A DNA stretch of 64,000 bases from contig KL647308.1 in assembly GCA_000727475.1 (NCBI GenBank), forward strand, positions 2,301,133 to 2,365,132. Direction: 5' to 3'. The DNA is from Sarcocystis neurona. Lineage: Eukaryota; Apicomplexa; Conoidasida; Eucoccidiorida; Sarcocystidae. The translations under genes were made by a program, and so were the position numbers. This document shows, one piece after another, positions 9,981 through 22,454 of the stretch. The stretch's first letter is position 1. Each line of letters starts with the position of its first letter. The notes beneath the pieces were generated by a model. The model searched no databases. It worked only from the letters and a program-made list of their open reading frames with translations, and was not told the DNA's origin.

Positions 9981-12900
9981 CTGCGCGGCAGCAGACACAG
10001 ACACAGACCCGAACGACGAAACAAGGCTCACATCTTCTCTGCTTCTTCGGCGACCACCACTTCGAAGGCAGTTGGCCGGTATTTCTCGAGCGTAGCAGCT
10101 ATGGCAGAAAATCGGGGAAGTTGTGCGGAGGAGGAGAGCGTCTCACCGTGTACACACCGTGGCAGAAGAACCGGGGAGGCCGGTGGGGAGACAAACCAGT
10201 AGACACGTCAGCAAATATGGCTGTTTACATATTCGTGTAATGTCGCATTCGTGTCTAGATTCGGCGCGAGTAGACACAAACACCAAACTTCTCTCCTGAG
10301 TCGTACACCGACGATACGTGACTTGCAATCCCTATGTGCACTTCACCTGCACCTATCTATCTATACATATCTATATCCATCTACGTCCTGTCTAAGTATA
10401 TCTATCTACACCTACACATCTCTGTCTGCATCTGCCTACCTGTATATATCTATGTGTATCTACCTGGGTATATCTATCTATATCTACCTTGACCTCTGTA
10501 TCTATATCTGCCTACCTGTCTATCGATATCTGCGTATACCTGGCTATATAAATCTACCTACCTACCTACCTGTATCTGTCTATATCTACCTACGTCTATC
10601 TTTATCCATCTACCTATCTACTTCCACCTGTTCATATCTGTCTATCTGTATCTACCTATCTATATCTACCAACGTCTATCCATTTGTATCCATCAGTCTA
10701 TATCTATATATATACATTTATATGTAGCTATCTATATTTGTCTGCGTTTATCTATATCTCTCTATATCTCCCTATATCTATACACATCTATGTAGATCGC
10801 TCTCTCTATATATCTATATCTATATATATCGAACTGTCTATCTATATCTATCTATATCTATCCCTCCATCTACATCTATCTGTATCTATCTCTCTATCAA
10901 TATCTGTCTATATCTATCCGTCTCTCTATATCTATCTGTATCTATCTGTCTATCTATATCACTCTATATCTACCTATATCTACATACATCTATGTTTAAC
11001 TCTCTATATCTATGTATATCTACCTCCCTATCTATATCTATCTGTATCTATTTGTCTATCTATGCTTATATGTCTACCTATACATATATATATATATATG
11101 TCTATAACGAATGAATGTGCGGGAGCATGCCGGCGGCCGACCTTCCTCGTTGGTGAACGCGCTTTTTAAACAAATGGCGACTATTTCTGTCCACCAAGAA
11201 CATCTTTTGTCGCGTTTCTTTTAATAGAGAGACGCAGAAAGAGAAGACCGGAGAGATTCATACCTCGTCGTAGTGAAGCACCAGGGCCCGCACAGGTGAC
11301 CCAACTGAGAAAACTTGGTCGACTGCTTCTACCCGACCGGCAGAAATTTCGCTGATGTGGAGCAGGCCGCGGCATTCCCCGAACTGTTGTGAGAGAACAA
11401 AAACCCACCGGAGGGAAGAGGAGGGACAGCAGCCATCGCAGCCGAGGAAAACGCCAAGAGAAGAAGGGGCAGCAAAAGAGAGCGAAAGAGAGATGCCAGC
11501 GACGCAGCAGCAGGAAGAGAAGCAGCAGCGGAGGAAGAGGGGGAAGGCAGAAAAGGAAGGGAATTGACGGCGCGGGAAGAGGCAGCAGCAGCAGCAGCCG
11601 GATAAACGGAAGAAGACTGGCAGCAGCAGCAGCAGCCCACAAAGACGACAGCAGCAGCGACACACGTCTCTCACCGGTGGAGACCAAGCAACCGCACTAG
11701 CAGCGAAGCAAACTTGTGCTCTTCCTGTTTTAAAAAACGAGGCTCCCCTACGCGTCACCTCCGTAAATATGAAGCAGCAGCAGCAACACGCAATCAGGCA
11801 GCAGCAGGAGAAGATGCGACAGCAGCAGCAGCAGAAAACGCAGCACCAGCAGCAGCAGACGACGCAGCAGCAGCAGCAGCAAAAGCGCAGCAACAGCAGC
11901 AGAGTCGCCAGTGCAAACCGAGCAGCAGCAGCAGCGACGGCAGAAGCCCACCAACACAGCACGAGTCCAACCTTCAACAAAGAGAGAACAAGCATGCTCA
12001 TATATATATATACACACCCACAGAGATAGATATGCTCATATATATATATATGTAGAGAGAGAGAGGGATAGATATGATCATATATATATATATATATGCA
12101 GAGAGAGACAGATATGCTCATAACTATATGTATACAGAGAGAGATAGATATGCTCATATGTATAGAGATAGGTATGCTCATATATATATATATATACTGA
12201 GAGAGAGATATGGTCAGGCAGGTCAAAATATGTGGAGGTGTAGTAAATTAATTTCAACGCATGCAGATACGCACGCGTGAGTCCGCATGTCATCTCCTTT
12301 TCAACAAGTGGCAAGCGCATGTACCGGCCTGCTATTCCTTCACTCGCTTGGCTACAAAAAATAAAAGGAAGGGCTCTCGTTTGCCTCGTCATCCCTCGCC
12401 CCACCTGCCAATACACCTTCATACGCCTGCCTCCGTCTCTCTGTCTCTACTCACACATATAAAGGAAGCACCATACCATATATATATATGTGCGTGTATA
12501 AGTGGGTGTGGAGGGACGGAGAGAGTACTTTCACAGCAAGTAGACGGCAGTAGGTGTTTGGGAAATGTAGCTGCAATCTAGACGTATACAAATACATTCA
12601 TATGCATGTATATGTATGTGGATATACACACTAGCGCAGAGACGAGACACAGAAACACTTATATGGAAGTGCCCGCTTAGACAAGCTGCTACAGACGCGT
12701 ATTTATACAGACGCCTGCACTTCCGGTAGGCACAAGCAAACTTATCTACCTACACTTGTGTCTATATATTTGTCTACATCTATCTATCCACCTTTACCTA
12801 TCTGTCAGTATATGTCTGTAAATCTATCTACATCCATATCTACCTCAATTTCTCTATTTATCTCTCTCTGTGTATATATACATATACGCGTATGCACATG

Positions 12901-15900
12901 CATGCGCATATATACAGGCACACACACATATGTATATACGCCTAGATAGATGAATACATAGAGACATACACATATACACGCCCTTATACACACACATACG
13001 TACGTACATACACATATATTCACATACACATATATACACGTAGATATACGCACGTACCTCCATATGTACGTACCTACACAGAAACATACATGTACATATA
13101 TACGGGCATATCCATGCATGCATCCTTACATATATATACATGGGCACTCGCACATATATACACATACATATGTTTCGACAGAAGTGTGTGTGCGCGTATC
13201 CACATAGCTGCAGCGACTGAGAGAAAAACCCACACATATACATACTTGTGAACCTTTGTATGTTTAGGCGACTCTGTATACGTCTGTTTGCATGCAGGGG
13301 CCACACCTGGGCTCCTATATACGTGTGCACGCGTGTGCAGATCTTCACCCTGTAGGTCTCTGCACTTATGAGGGGGAGTCTCCACGCACGGGAGGAGAGA
13401 CAGAAGGGAAGGGAGAAAAGTTTCCTGCTGAAGTTCGCATTTTCGACAGGGCAGGGGCGTCGTCTCCCTGCCCTCGTCTGCGGCTGTCTTCTGCGCATGC
13501 AGGGCAGACACGTGCGACGAGCAGCAGCAGCGGCAAACCCGTGCGGCCCTCTCCTGGCGCGCAGTCTCTTCTCCCCACGGCGGTGCTGTCACCGCTAATC
13601 GGCAGCAGCAGGCACCCCCCCGCCGTCGCAGTGTTGAGCTGCAGATCTGCTCCCCTCTTCGCCCTCTTCTCACGTGGACCTGCCGCAGCTGTCGAGAAGC
13701 GGTGCCCTCCGTCTCTGCCGAGGATTAGTGTGTGTGAAAAGCCCCGTTTCCTTCCTGCTCACAGCGCCACGCCGCTGCCACATGTGTGTGGGCGTCGGTG
13801 GGTCCTCGCAGGTTACCCTCCAGCACTCGTCTCCTCCCCCCTTCATCTTTTTCGTCTCCCTTTTCTGTCCCACCCTCTCCTCGTCTTCTTCTGTACATCC
13901 TCTCTCTGCCCCACAAGACCTGCTGGAGAACGGATTATCGCGATTTACGGTACACTTCGCTGCATATAAGACTTCCTCGCTTTCCCTTCTTCCCCTTCAT
14001 GTTCTCCGTTGTTTTCCTCCTTTCTTTTTCTTCTACTTCTCCCTTTTGTATTCCCCTTCTCCCTTTCCCTTCCCTCTCCTTCTCTGCTGCTACTCTCCTT
14101 TTTGCAAGAGTCGTTAGTGACGACGAGGACTGCTGGCCTCCTCTTCTCCCCCCCTTCTTCTCGTCCTCTCTTTTGCCTAGGATGTGTCTGTCGTGTCTCT
14201 CGACCGCCTGCTGCTGCTGCTGCGGCTGGGGCTGCTGCTGCCGCTGCTGCTGCTGCTCTTTCTCTGTAGGCGCATGCGCGGAATCTACGTCGCGGGGAGA
14301 GATATGTGTGGCCAGGTAGTTGCTATGCGCGCGCAGGCAGCAGCAGTTCTGCCTCTAGCAAATGCCCTCAAAAGTGCAGACACGTGTGCAGCAGATTCCC
14401 CCGCATGCGTCCTGCACTCACTACTACAACTACTACCCACACACAGAGACCCAGACGCGTACAGGAGGTCCAGAGAGAGACGAGCGCCAGCAGCAACGTC
14501 GTCGACTTCTCTTCAGGAAGGCAGTTGGCACTACTCACGGAAGGACAAATAACCCCCACACAACGTTCGCAGACGAAAGCAGACACGCAGCAATCGAAGA
14601 GACGAAGTCCCTCTCTCCACGTGTACATACGCTACGTACATATACGACAGCCAGGAGAAGCAAGAACTCTCATCAAAGAGGCAGTCGTCACTTTCGACGA
14701 AAAGGTAGACCATCTGTACAGCAGCACGTGATTTGAATCCACGTGAATCGATAGAAGGAGGAGCCCTCTTCTCCGTGTGTGTATACCCTCCTGGCGCTCT
14801 CGCCAGGAGAGACCAGAGTCCCCATCAAAGAGGGCGTTGTCCTCTTCCATGAAAAGACACAGAAGCTGCACAGCACTCGTAGCCGAAACGCGAGGACCCC
14901 ACAAAAACGAGAAGAAGTTCTCCTTCACGAAGACGCTTCTCCGTCTCTCTCCCTACACATGCGTATCTGTGTGTGTGTGTCCCCGCCAGCCAGCAGAGGC
15001 CGCTCTCGCTTCTCCCTTTAAGGACAGCAGATCCGTGCAGCACTCACAGACGAGGAGGACACGCGTGAACACGCAAGGAAGGGGAGCTTCTCCCTCGTCC
15101 TCTCTCGATCTGCTCGCTTCCTTCTCTCGTTGTCGAGGCGCATGCGACCCCACGCCCACCGGACGACGTGTGTTTATGTGTGTGGGGGAGAGAAGTGTAA
15201 GTGGGAGGGAGAAGAGAGCCGAGATCTACGAAGGGCGAAGAGACGAACAGAAGACGAAGGGACCCCAGGAACACAAGGAAATCTGCAATGCAGCAAGACG
15301 CGCGCTCCCGCCTCTCCCACCCTGCCCCCCTTCATATGTATGCGGGGGGGGGGGCGATCATGTGTATGTCTGTGTGTGTGTGTGTGTGAAGGATCTGAAC
15401 CCTTTTCGAAGTTCCTCTGCAGATTCAGTCGAAGAGAAGAGGTGGGCTGATACGTCCCTCTGCCCAAGAAATTGCGGAAGCGTCGTCGAAGAACGGGCGG
15501 TTCGTCCACGTAGGAAGAAGCAGCAACGCGCGACCACGAAGCCAAGAAGGAGCAGAAGAACACACGGACAGGAAGGCAGAAGAAAGACACCCGAAGAAGA
15601 CCCGAAGAAGACCCGAGGAAGACCCGAGGAAAACCCGAAGAAGACATAAAAGGGACGGAGAAGTGTACGTGCCTCACAAGAGCTGCCCACGGCGTCCCCA
15701 CACCCCCCACACCTCCTTTCGGCCCCCTTGTTCGTCTGTTGCTGCTTAGCAAGACTCAATGAATTTGTAGCGCGTGGACATCGCATTCGAAGGGAAATGT
15801 TCCTCTTCGTCTTTTCCTTTGCTGCCTTTCATCTCTTCTCCTCTTCTCTCTCTTCTTCGGCTTCTCTAGCACCCCACACCTACCGCTCTACATGCATGCA

Positions 15901-18900
15901 TGCATGTGTGTGTGTGTGACATGTCAATTAGATATTCAGCACATGCATCAAATACGTACGTCCATATATGTATGTGTGAGGGAAGTTATCTGACTGCTGC
16001 CTGTATGTGTGTATGATGTGCGGTCGGTGTATAGAGGCAGACAGAGAGGCGGTTTGAGGGGAAGGTGAGGGATGATGTACGCATGTTGTCGATTTCGCCG
16101 GCGACGTGTGGCGACCTCCGGTCCTTCGGAGGAGAGGCGAGGAAAAGGAGATCAGCAGAGGAGAGCAGGTGGAGAGATAATGCCGCTGGGCTCTTTTTTA
16201 CCTGCACAAAGACACCGAAGGGGTGTACAGACACCACCTGGCCGTCAACAACTCGGTCGGCGCGGTGCTGCCTCATTTGGTCGCGTACGGCGACGAGGCG
16301 GTGGCTGACGAGAAGTTTCTGCTGCTCGACGTCCGCCTGCAGCAGCGCGACGGGAAGCTGCTGCCCGAGCAGCAGCTGCTGCTTCGCTCGGCTGCTGCAG
16401 CGCTGCTGCAGGCTGCCGCTCATTTGCGTGTGGGGCAGGAAGCCTCGCAGCCCGAGGACGGAGACTCCGAGCCCGCCTGCAGAAGGCAGAAAATTGCCAG
16501 AAGAAGGACGTGGCCGCAGAGGAGGAGGACGAGGCGGAGCAGGCCCGGGGGCAGTGCAGCAGAAGCGGCGAGGAGCGGCCGGAGAAGCAACAGCACAGCC
16601 CACGTCCCACCGACGAGGGGCCACCAGCAGCGAAGCAGCAGCAGCAGCAACGTTCAAGCAGCAGACTCAAACGTGCAGCAGCAAATGAAACAAAAGGCAT
16701 GCAAATTCTTATCTCTACCTCGTCGTCGTATACACACACCTTCATATCCTATACATATCCATACATTCTCAAGTGCATGCGTATGTATTCAAGTGCACGC
16801 ATATACACATATATTCATTCAAGTGCATGCACGCGCTGGAAACACAAGTTTGACTACAAAACGTTTATATGTACGGTTTTCCTGCCTTTTCCTCTTCTTC
16901 GCGCCCCCCCTCCGTCTCCGTCTCTCGCTATGAGTACGCCCGCAAGTTTCTATACGTATAGCAGGGACACATACATATATATGTATGAAGTAGGTATGGG
17001 GCGATTTCCGCTCGTCTGCTCTCTCTATATATAGAGGTCTATACGGAGAGACAGACCAGAGGACACATATATACTTGCAGCATATACATATATATGTACG
17101 TCTAATCATGTATGAAGAGACGTTAGCATGCACGTCCCTCCCTCGCTTCTTCTCTTCCTCTAATCTTCTCCCTGCATGCAGAAAAACACATGCCAGCATA
17201 CATACGCATGTGGAATATATACACCCACCCATAATATATACAAGCATATATACAACAGCATACACGTATATGTAGCGCGCTTCTCCTTATATATATATAT
17301 ATATATATAGAAGCACATACATGAAGGTACACATATATATGCAGCGTCTGTCTCTCCGTTGGATTCTCGTTGTCTCTCTGTCTCGTGGTGTATACGGGAA
17401 AGTGGGCAGCCGACTGTAGATATATATGTGGTGGCATATTTATATATATATATATATATATATGTATGCATGCAGAGAGACGCATACAGGCCCGGGGCGC
17501 GGCAGGAAGACTTCTGCGGAAGAAGGGGAGATGTGCGGCAGCTGCAACGGATGCAGGGAGAATCAGTGCAGCAACGGCAGCAGCAGGAGATACGCTTCGG
17601 CAGAAAGGAGAAGAAATGACGTGGAGGACGCAGAGGAGGGGAAGGACGAAAAGGGAGAAGAAGAGAAGAGGGAGAGAAGCAACAGCAGCTAGCAGCCGTG
17701 TGCCCCCGTACGGCAGCAGCAGCAGCAGCAGCAGTGGCAACAGCAGCAACAAGAGAAGGCTGGGCAGGGGAAGCAGCAGCAACAGCAGCAGCCTCTTCTT
17801 GCAGACATACACACACATACACATACACATGCACAGACATACGCCGACACAGAGCGGCAGCTGCAGCAGCAGCAGCAGCCGCCCTGGCAGCAGAAAGAGG
17901 CAGTCGGCAGCAGGAGCAGCAGGGAGATCGGGCACCGCAGCAGCAGGAGGAAAGGAGCGCGGAGCGAAGGCGATGGACGAGCGAGGCGAGCAGGCCAGCA
18001 GCAGCACCGCAGCAGAACCACACGGCAGACGAGAGCGGCAGCAGCGGAGAGCAGGGGACAGCAGCCAGCGCAGGAGCAACAGATGCAGCAGCAGCAGCGA
18101 CAACGCCCCAGACCCCCGCAGGAGCAACAGGTAGAAGAGACGGGAGCAGCAGGAGCAGCAGCAGCAACAGCAAGAGCAGCAGCAGCATAAACAGAAGCCG
18201 CAGGGGATGGAGCAGCAGCCGCAGCAGGAATAGAAGCAGCAAGAGCAGCAGCAGCAGGAGCAGGAGCATAAACAAGAAGAATGGCAGCAGTCGCAGCAGT
18301 TGAGAGCGGCAGCAGTTACGAGAGAGGCAGCAGTTGCAAAGGACCACCTCTTGGGTAGACGTGGGTGACCGTCGCGGGTAGAATTTGGTCCGTTTTCTGC
18401 TGCAGGTCGAGGAGTTTCTCCCACGCTGCAACGCGACGCAGCGTACGCAGAGAGAGCAGCAGCTCGGCATCTGCGACTTTGACCACCTCGGCAAAGACGT
18501 TGTCGCCAGGACGAAACAGCTGCTTCAAGCCTGCCGCAGGAATGGGCTCCCCTTCAAGAAACGCCTCCTCGACTCGCAGCTCTCCCTCGCACTTGTAGGC
18601 CACGTGGACGTAGGCGACGGAGCGACTCACTTTGATAACTCGTCCCTGCACCAGCTGCCCCGGGAAGACGCGCAGCACAACGCCAGGAAAACAGGAAGCA
18701 GCAGACGCAGCAGCAGCAGAAGCATCTGCGCCCGTTGCGAAAGGCGCGCTCTGCTCTCCCCAGTGCGCTCGCCACTCCTCTGCAACCAGCCTCTCAAAAG
18801 CGTCAAACACATCTCCTCTCAAGCTGCTGCTGCTGCTGGGCGTCATCGCGCTGCTGCTGCTGCCGTCTCCAGCGGCGGTCTGTGTGCCTCCCAGTGCCTC

Positions 18901-19004
18901 CTCTTTCCTGTTTGCTGCTGCGCGTCCTTCGCTTCTTGCATATGCTGGGGCTGCTGCTGCTGCTGCTGCTTCTGCCGCCCTCTCCTCTTGTCTCGGCTCT
19001 CCCT
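9648..19004 (-). CDS. Plastid-type 30S ribosomal protein S1 (bS1), nuclear-encoded, split gene
   Basis: On the - strand four exons join in phase: 19004-18349, 16476-16202, 11383-11264 and 9980-9648. Together they encode about 461 residues with three S1 RNA-binding domains. Domain 1 lies in exon 1, around GQLVQGRVIKV and ending LLLSLRTLRR. Domain 2 spans the first junction (ATVTHVYPR joined to GGLGVSVLGLRGFLPHTQM) and ends KLLVSHRL. Domain 3 spans the next two junctions (GQVVSVHPFGVFVQ, then GLLHISEIS, then PTGKIALTTKALERYPGEML). This order, with GLRGFLP in domain 2 and a conserved tail after domain 3, matches the cyanobacterial and chloroplast S1 family, which promotes mRNA binding to the small subunit. 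Action in the apicoplast is inferred from that relationship. The 5' exon(s), expected to encode a targeting leader, lie above 19004 and were not found. The 3' end is uncertain: the frame stays open to 9348, but a GTGAGG donor follows 9648. Introns are about 1.9, 4.8 and 1.3 kb. Confidence 0.85.
10320..11105. repeat. TATC/CTAT-type microsatellite in the last bS1 intron
   Basis: About 780 bp consists almost entirely of CTATCTATATCTAC-type units with CTGT and CCTAC variants, closing with a pure TA run at 11084-11098. The apparent ORFs at 10251-10727 and 10684-11169 are translations of this repeat (Tyr/Ile/Ser/Leu) and are not genes. Confidence 0.9.
11264..11383 (-). CDS. bS1 gene, exon with the core of S1 domain 3
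   Basis: The acceptor CTCTCACAACAG precedes 11383 and the donor GTATGA follows 11264. The exon is exactly 120 nt (40 codons, phase 0 to 0). It encodes FGECRGLLHISEIS, the signature G-x-hydrophobic-HISE strand of the S1 fold, followed by VFSVGSPVRALVLHYDE, which matches the strand and loop before the final S1 strand. Confidence 0.85.
11995..12205. repeat. Tandem array of TA runs alternating with GAGAGA and GATATGCTCATA
   Basis: Five to six units of the form TATATATATA, then GAGAGAGA, then ATAGATATGCTCATA follow one another with a period of roughly 35-45 bp. No coding potential. It lies in the 4.8-kb bS1 intron. Confidence 0.75.
12750..13250. repeat. TATC/TACA/CACATA simple-sequence region
   Basis: CTATC-type repeats at 12750-12870 pass into ATATACACATACG-type repeats up to about 13250. 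ORFs here on the - strand are Tyr/Cys/Val-rich repeat translations and were left out. Confidence 0.75.
14600..14950. repeat. Degenerate minisatellite, two to three long copies
   Basis: AGAACTCTCATCAAAGAGGC at about 14662 is echoed by AGAGTCCCCATCAAAGAGGG at about 14815, and each is followed by GTCGTCACTTTCGACGAAAA or GTTGTCCTCTTCCATGAAAA. Between the copies is CACGTG-containing sequence. The duplicated part could read as protein on either strand, but it lies inside the bS1 intron. Confidence 0.5.
16202..16476 (-). CDS. bS1 gene, exon with the rest of S1 domain 2 and start of domain 3
   Basis: The acceptor CTTCTGCAG precedes 16476 and the donor GTAAAA follows 16202. The exon is 275 nt and runs from phase 1 to phase 0. 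It encodes GGLGVSVLGLRGFLPHTQM, a Gln-rich insertion where CAG repeats invade the domain, the domain-2 end (QQKLLVSHRL) and then GQVVSVHPFGVFVQ, the classic first half of an S1 fold. A competing exon just downstream (16081-16123) was rejected because the exon at 11264-11383 supplies the expected sequence in phase. Confidence 0.82.
17280..17465. repeat. TA dinucleotide runs in the first bS1 intron
   Basis: TA runs at 17288-17310 and 17436-17463 flank mixed sequence. With the CAG-rich block 17530-18330 they fill the intron 16477-18348. Long ORFs on both strands across 17123-18494 are CAG-phase readings within this intron. Confidence 0.7.
17530..18330. repeat. CAG/GCA trinucleotide-rich block in the first bS1 intron
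   Basis: Interrupted CAG tracts occur throughout, densest at 17710-18300. All three + frames and two - frames stay open for long distances, which is typical of CAG DNA. The flanking bS1 exons are in phase across it, so it is intronic. Confidence 0.75.
18349..19004 (-). CDS. bS1 gene, exon with S1 domain 1 and start of domain 2
   Basis: The acceptor proposed at 19005-19006 (GTGCTGCAG) follows a long pyrimidine tract on the - strand, and the donor GTGGTC follows 18349. Residues about 10-60 are low-complexity Ala/Glu and Ser. A helical stretch (DVFDAFERLVAEEWRAHWGE) precedes S1 domain 1 at about residues 116-190. The segment AAWEKLLDLQQ links domain 1 to domain 2, as in bacterial and plastid S1. 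The exon ends in phase 1. The frame is open beyond 19004 to about 19213 without an ATG, so a further 5' exon is needed. Confidence 0.8.
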
Positions 19005-20379
19005 CTGCAGCACGTCGGAGAAGCGGGCGTCCCCGCAGCAGCAAAAGAAGAAGAACGCAGGGACAACGTGACACACAGGAGAAGAAGAGAGGACGAAGAT
19101 GGAAAGGGAGAAGAAAAGGGGCAGATTCAGATGTCGGTGAGTTGTGCTGTTGCCGAAGAAGAGACGGGACACAGATATCAACCAAAAGCCCTCCAAGCGG
19201 AAGCCGTCACCTCCCCCGTCAACCGGCAGCAGCCACGGGCTTGAAACTCTCTCTTTTTCTCTCAAAAGAGTTCCACAGGAACCTACTCATTTCCCCTACC
19301 TCCCAACAGAGAAGAAATTCATCTATATACATTCTTCAAGTTCTCCCTATGTGTCTCCGTCGCCGTCTCCGCGTGTCTCCGGCGTCCGTATATAAGTTGC
19401 CTTTGCTGCTGCTGCTGCTGCCCCAACCTTCCCTTTCTTTTACGGACAAACTCAGAAGAAAAGGTGCCAACCGGTACTTCTCCCAGCACACACACACATA
19501 CGCACGTGTATATATGAATATGTGGCCTTCCTGCTGTCCCCCCCTATGAGAGAAACGTAGGCACGACGTGTGTACCCGTGTATGTGTGCAGCTGGACCGC
19601 ACAGCAGAGTGGCCCATCCGTACATATATATACATGTGTGTCGAGCTGCATTCCTCTCCCATGTATATAAAACAGTTCCACATACACATATATAAGTGGA
19701 TACGCAGCTGCCCCCAAAAGGAGAGTTCCCCTCCACAGACATGTGTATAGAGCCGCAGCATTCCTTGCCGCTGTATACATCAAAGAGCTATCCAAGCATA
19801 TGTGAGCGTATACAGAGAGAGACAGCTGCATACAAAAGGAATGTCACGCATGCATATTTGTGCGTGGGAGAATTTATCCACGGCGCTCTTGGCCTGGGGG
19901 GGTCTGTTCGGTATGCATGCAGACGTATACGTGTGTGTGTGTGTATGTTTTGTGCGGTCTCGGGCACTTCGTGAAGACCTTGAAGCAGGTCAAGAAGGCA
20001 GCACGTATGCGTGTGTATTTGTTGAGTCTCCGAATATATGAAGTCTCCGCGATATGGAGGCTGTTCAAGGCGACAGAGGGGCCCCCCACGCAGGTAGCAG
20101 CCGTCTCCACGCGTCTCCACATTCACGTGTCTCTGTACAGGGACACCCGTCTCCCAACATTCACACCCTATCGAAGGGGTCTCTCTCTATATATATATGT
20201 AGGGTCCTTGGGCAGGTTTTTGTGTGGGCAGCAACTGAAGGATACCCATCCGTCAATCTACATAGATGCAATACACACACATACATACACATATACATAC
20301 GTCCAGTCCCTCCTCTGAGCGACACGTATATATATGGATGTGTAAATCTGTAGATATCAGAGAGACACACACATACATA

Positions 20380-20560
20380 TCAATATATATGTATATACAA
20401 ATAGATAGATACATACGTATATACATATATATATATATGTATATGTATGTGTATATATGTGTATATATGTGTATGTATGTATATGTATGCGTATGTATGC
20501 GTATGTATGTATATACATATACATATACATATATATTTATATGTATGTATGTATGTATAC
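20380..20560. repeat. TATG/TATA microsatellite
   Basis: Runs of TATATATG and GTATGTATGCG-type units dominate. The translated Tyr/Ile/Cys ORFs on both strands are artefacts of the repeat. Confidence 0.85.
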
Positions 20561-21084
20561 ACTTTTTTTATCTCTGTTAGTCCACGTGTGTGTGTGTGGG
20601 TGTATGCATGTATACATCAATCTGTCTAGATGCAGGATACATATACACCTATATATATATGCATATTTCTATATGTGTATATATATGTGCATGTTTGTCT
20701 TTTCTTGCTCTTTTTGTTTGTGGATATGTGTGTGGGCGTGGAAAAGGTCTTCACTTTTCTTCTTATCGACAAATACACATCTGTGCGTCTGGGTCGTCGT
20801 GTGTGTGGCGGGCGCTGGCAGGAAGAGAAGTCTCCCTCGCTGCGGGCGCGTGAAGAAGGGGCTCCGGCGGCCCCACACACGTCGAGTGGCTTCCCGCGTT
20901 TTCACCTGCTGCCTCGTCTCCGTCGCCGTCCAGGGAGACACACGGAAGCGAAACGAACGCGAGACGGAGACACGGAGACACGAAGTGCCCTCCGTTTTTC
21001 CGTCGGCACCCTCATCATCGAGGACCCCACCTCTCATACGTGGCTTACACATGTGCTAACGCGTCTATATATGGTACTCCTCTT

Positions 21085-21137
21085 CCCTATATATATGTAT
21101 GTATGTATATGTATGTATATGTATGTATGTACGTAGG

Positions 21138-21172
<35 letters not shown>

Positions 21173-21290
21173 ATGTATGTATGTATATGTATGTATATGT
21201 ACGTATGTATGTATGTATATGTGTGTATGTATGTACGTATGTATGTATGTGTGTGTGCGTGTATATATATATATATATATATGTAGACGG
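21085..21290. repeat. TATG/TA microsatellite
   Basis: GTATGTATATGTATGTATAT units with two pure TA runs (21137-21162 and 21263-21281). Non-coding. Confidence 0.88.
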
Positions 21291-22454
21291 AGAGAGAAGG
21301 ACGCCGGAATTCTGTCTATTCACTTCCCCACCTGCCACGGTGTATACCGCCATATGTGTGTGGGCCATCCAGTCTTCCACACATACACATATGAGAGAGA
21401 TACGGAAACGGAGTGGCTCAGTCTGTCTGTCTGCTGACTGTGCTGCGGCGTCCATCCTACACACATGTTCTACACACGTCCACATGTATGTGCAGGTATT
21501 CTGTCTCCTATACACCAAGGAAACGGAATACCTACACACACACACGTATATATGGCGGACTTCCCATGCGAAGGTGTACACCATGCAGCAGAGATTCACC
21601 AGCATGAATGGGAAGCACTGAACGCAAACCGACCCTCCCCGTCTCCCCGTCTCCGTGTCTCTCTATATATACAACACACGTAGAAGCCCGGGTCGGCCCC
21701 TTGCTGCGCAGGCACGTTGCCGTCTCCGTCACATATATGTGTTGGACATCTCTGCTTCGGCCCTGGAGAGCCGCAGAGAAGACGAGACGGGCCGAGACAG
21801 GAAGAAGGGGGAGGTGTTTTCTCTCTGAATAGGGCAGGAGGTCTGCTGCTGTACAGGACAGGTGGTGTGCATGCGAACTGCCTCTCCCCCTGTCCCCCTC
21901 TGTCGCGATGCATGCATATACATATGTGTGGGTAGAGGGCCGTCCTCTACATATATATATGGACACATGTGACACATGTGCAGCAGATGCAGAGAGGGGG
22001 AGGGTCTGGCGGCGCCTCTGCTTTCTGTCCTCTTTTCTGCGGTATGCGCTGCATCAAATAGGTCAGTATATTCACACACATATATATCGGTGGACGTAGG
22101 TACAGAGGCGCCTACACATATATACCGGAGACAGATAGACAGCGAAGAAGGGGGCCCTTTTCTCTCTGTCCACGCACACACATATCTTCTATGCCGGATA
22201 CTTCACACATACATGCATGCAGAGAAATATGGATGGCTGGGTGGATGGACGGCTGGATGGATAGACGTGTATATACGAATATATGTGAGTATACGGTCTT
22301 CGAAGCATAGACGTGTATGTATAGGAGACGGAAAGACAGAGAGATAGAGAAGGTTGGTGGTGACCCACCTTTTGTCTGTGAATTGACTCCCTCAGCTGCT
22401 ACGGCATATATGCATGCATGGGTATACAATACAAACGTATATGGAGGGACAGAC

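Larger units (their letters stand above)
11384..16201. other. 4.8-kb intron of the bS1 gene, repeat-filled
   Basis: It lies between two securely phased bS1 exons on the - strand. Contents in order: CAG/GCA tracts at 11490-11960, a TA plus AGAGAGA tandem array at 11995-12205, TA/CA microsatellite at 12750-13250, a stretch with no clear repeats at 13290-13780, a pyrimidine-rich stretch at 13790-14200, degenerate minisatellite at 14600-14950 and purine-rich DNA at 15040-15660. A candidate mini-exon on the + strand at 13920-13947, between pyrimidine tracts, cannot be assigned. A nested gene is possible but not supported. Confidence 0.6.
19005..22454. other. Minisatellite and TATG arrays between the bS1 gene and the Gln/Ala-rich gene
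   Basis: From 19480 to 20350 and from 21300 to 22450 the DNA is a degenerate tandem array. Each unit joins a TA-rich block (ACATATATATACATGTG type) to a mixed GC/purine block, about 55-70 bp per unit. TATG/TATA arrays lie at 20380-20560 and 21085-21290. Only 20780-21050 is free of simple repeats; it is open on both strands and could hold an exon (a - strand reading contains SRSFRFRVSPWTATETRQQV), for example a 5' leader exon of bS1, but this is unproven. Confidence 0.5.

Noticed and set aside
10035..10101. - strand exon reading ATLEKYRPTAFEVVVAEEAE between acceptor CCATAG and donor GTGAGC
   Set aside because: Attractive on its own, but its phase cannot join the S1 exon at 9980, while the exon ending at 11264 joins that one perfectly.
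10251..11169. Two long + strand ORFs rich in Tyr, Ile, Ser and Leu
   Set aside because: Translation of the TATC microsatellite, which lacks stops in this phase.
16081..16123. Mini-exon DRRSPHVAGEIDNM as continuation of the S1 gene after 16202
   Set aside because: Splice sites fit, but the protein does not match the S1 fold there. The exon at 11264-11383 joins in phase and supplies the expected GLLHISEIS strand.
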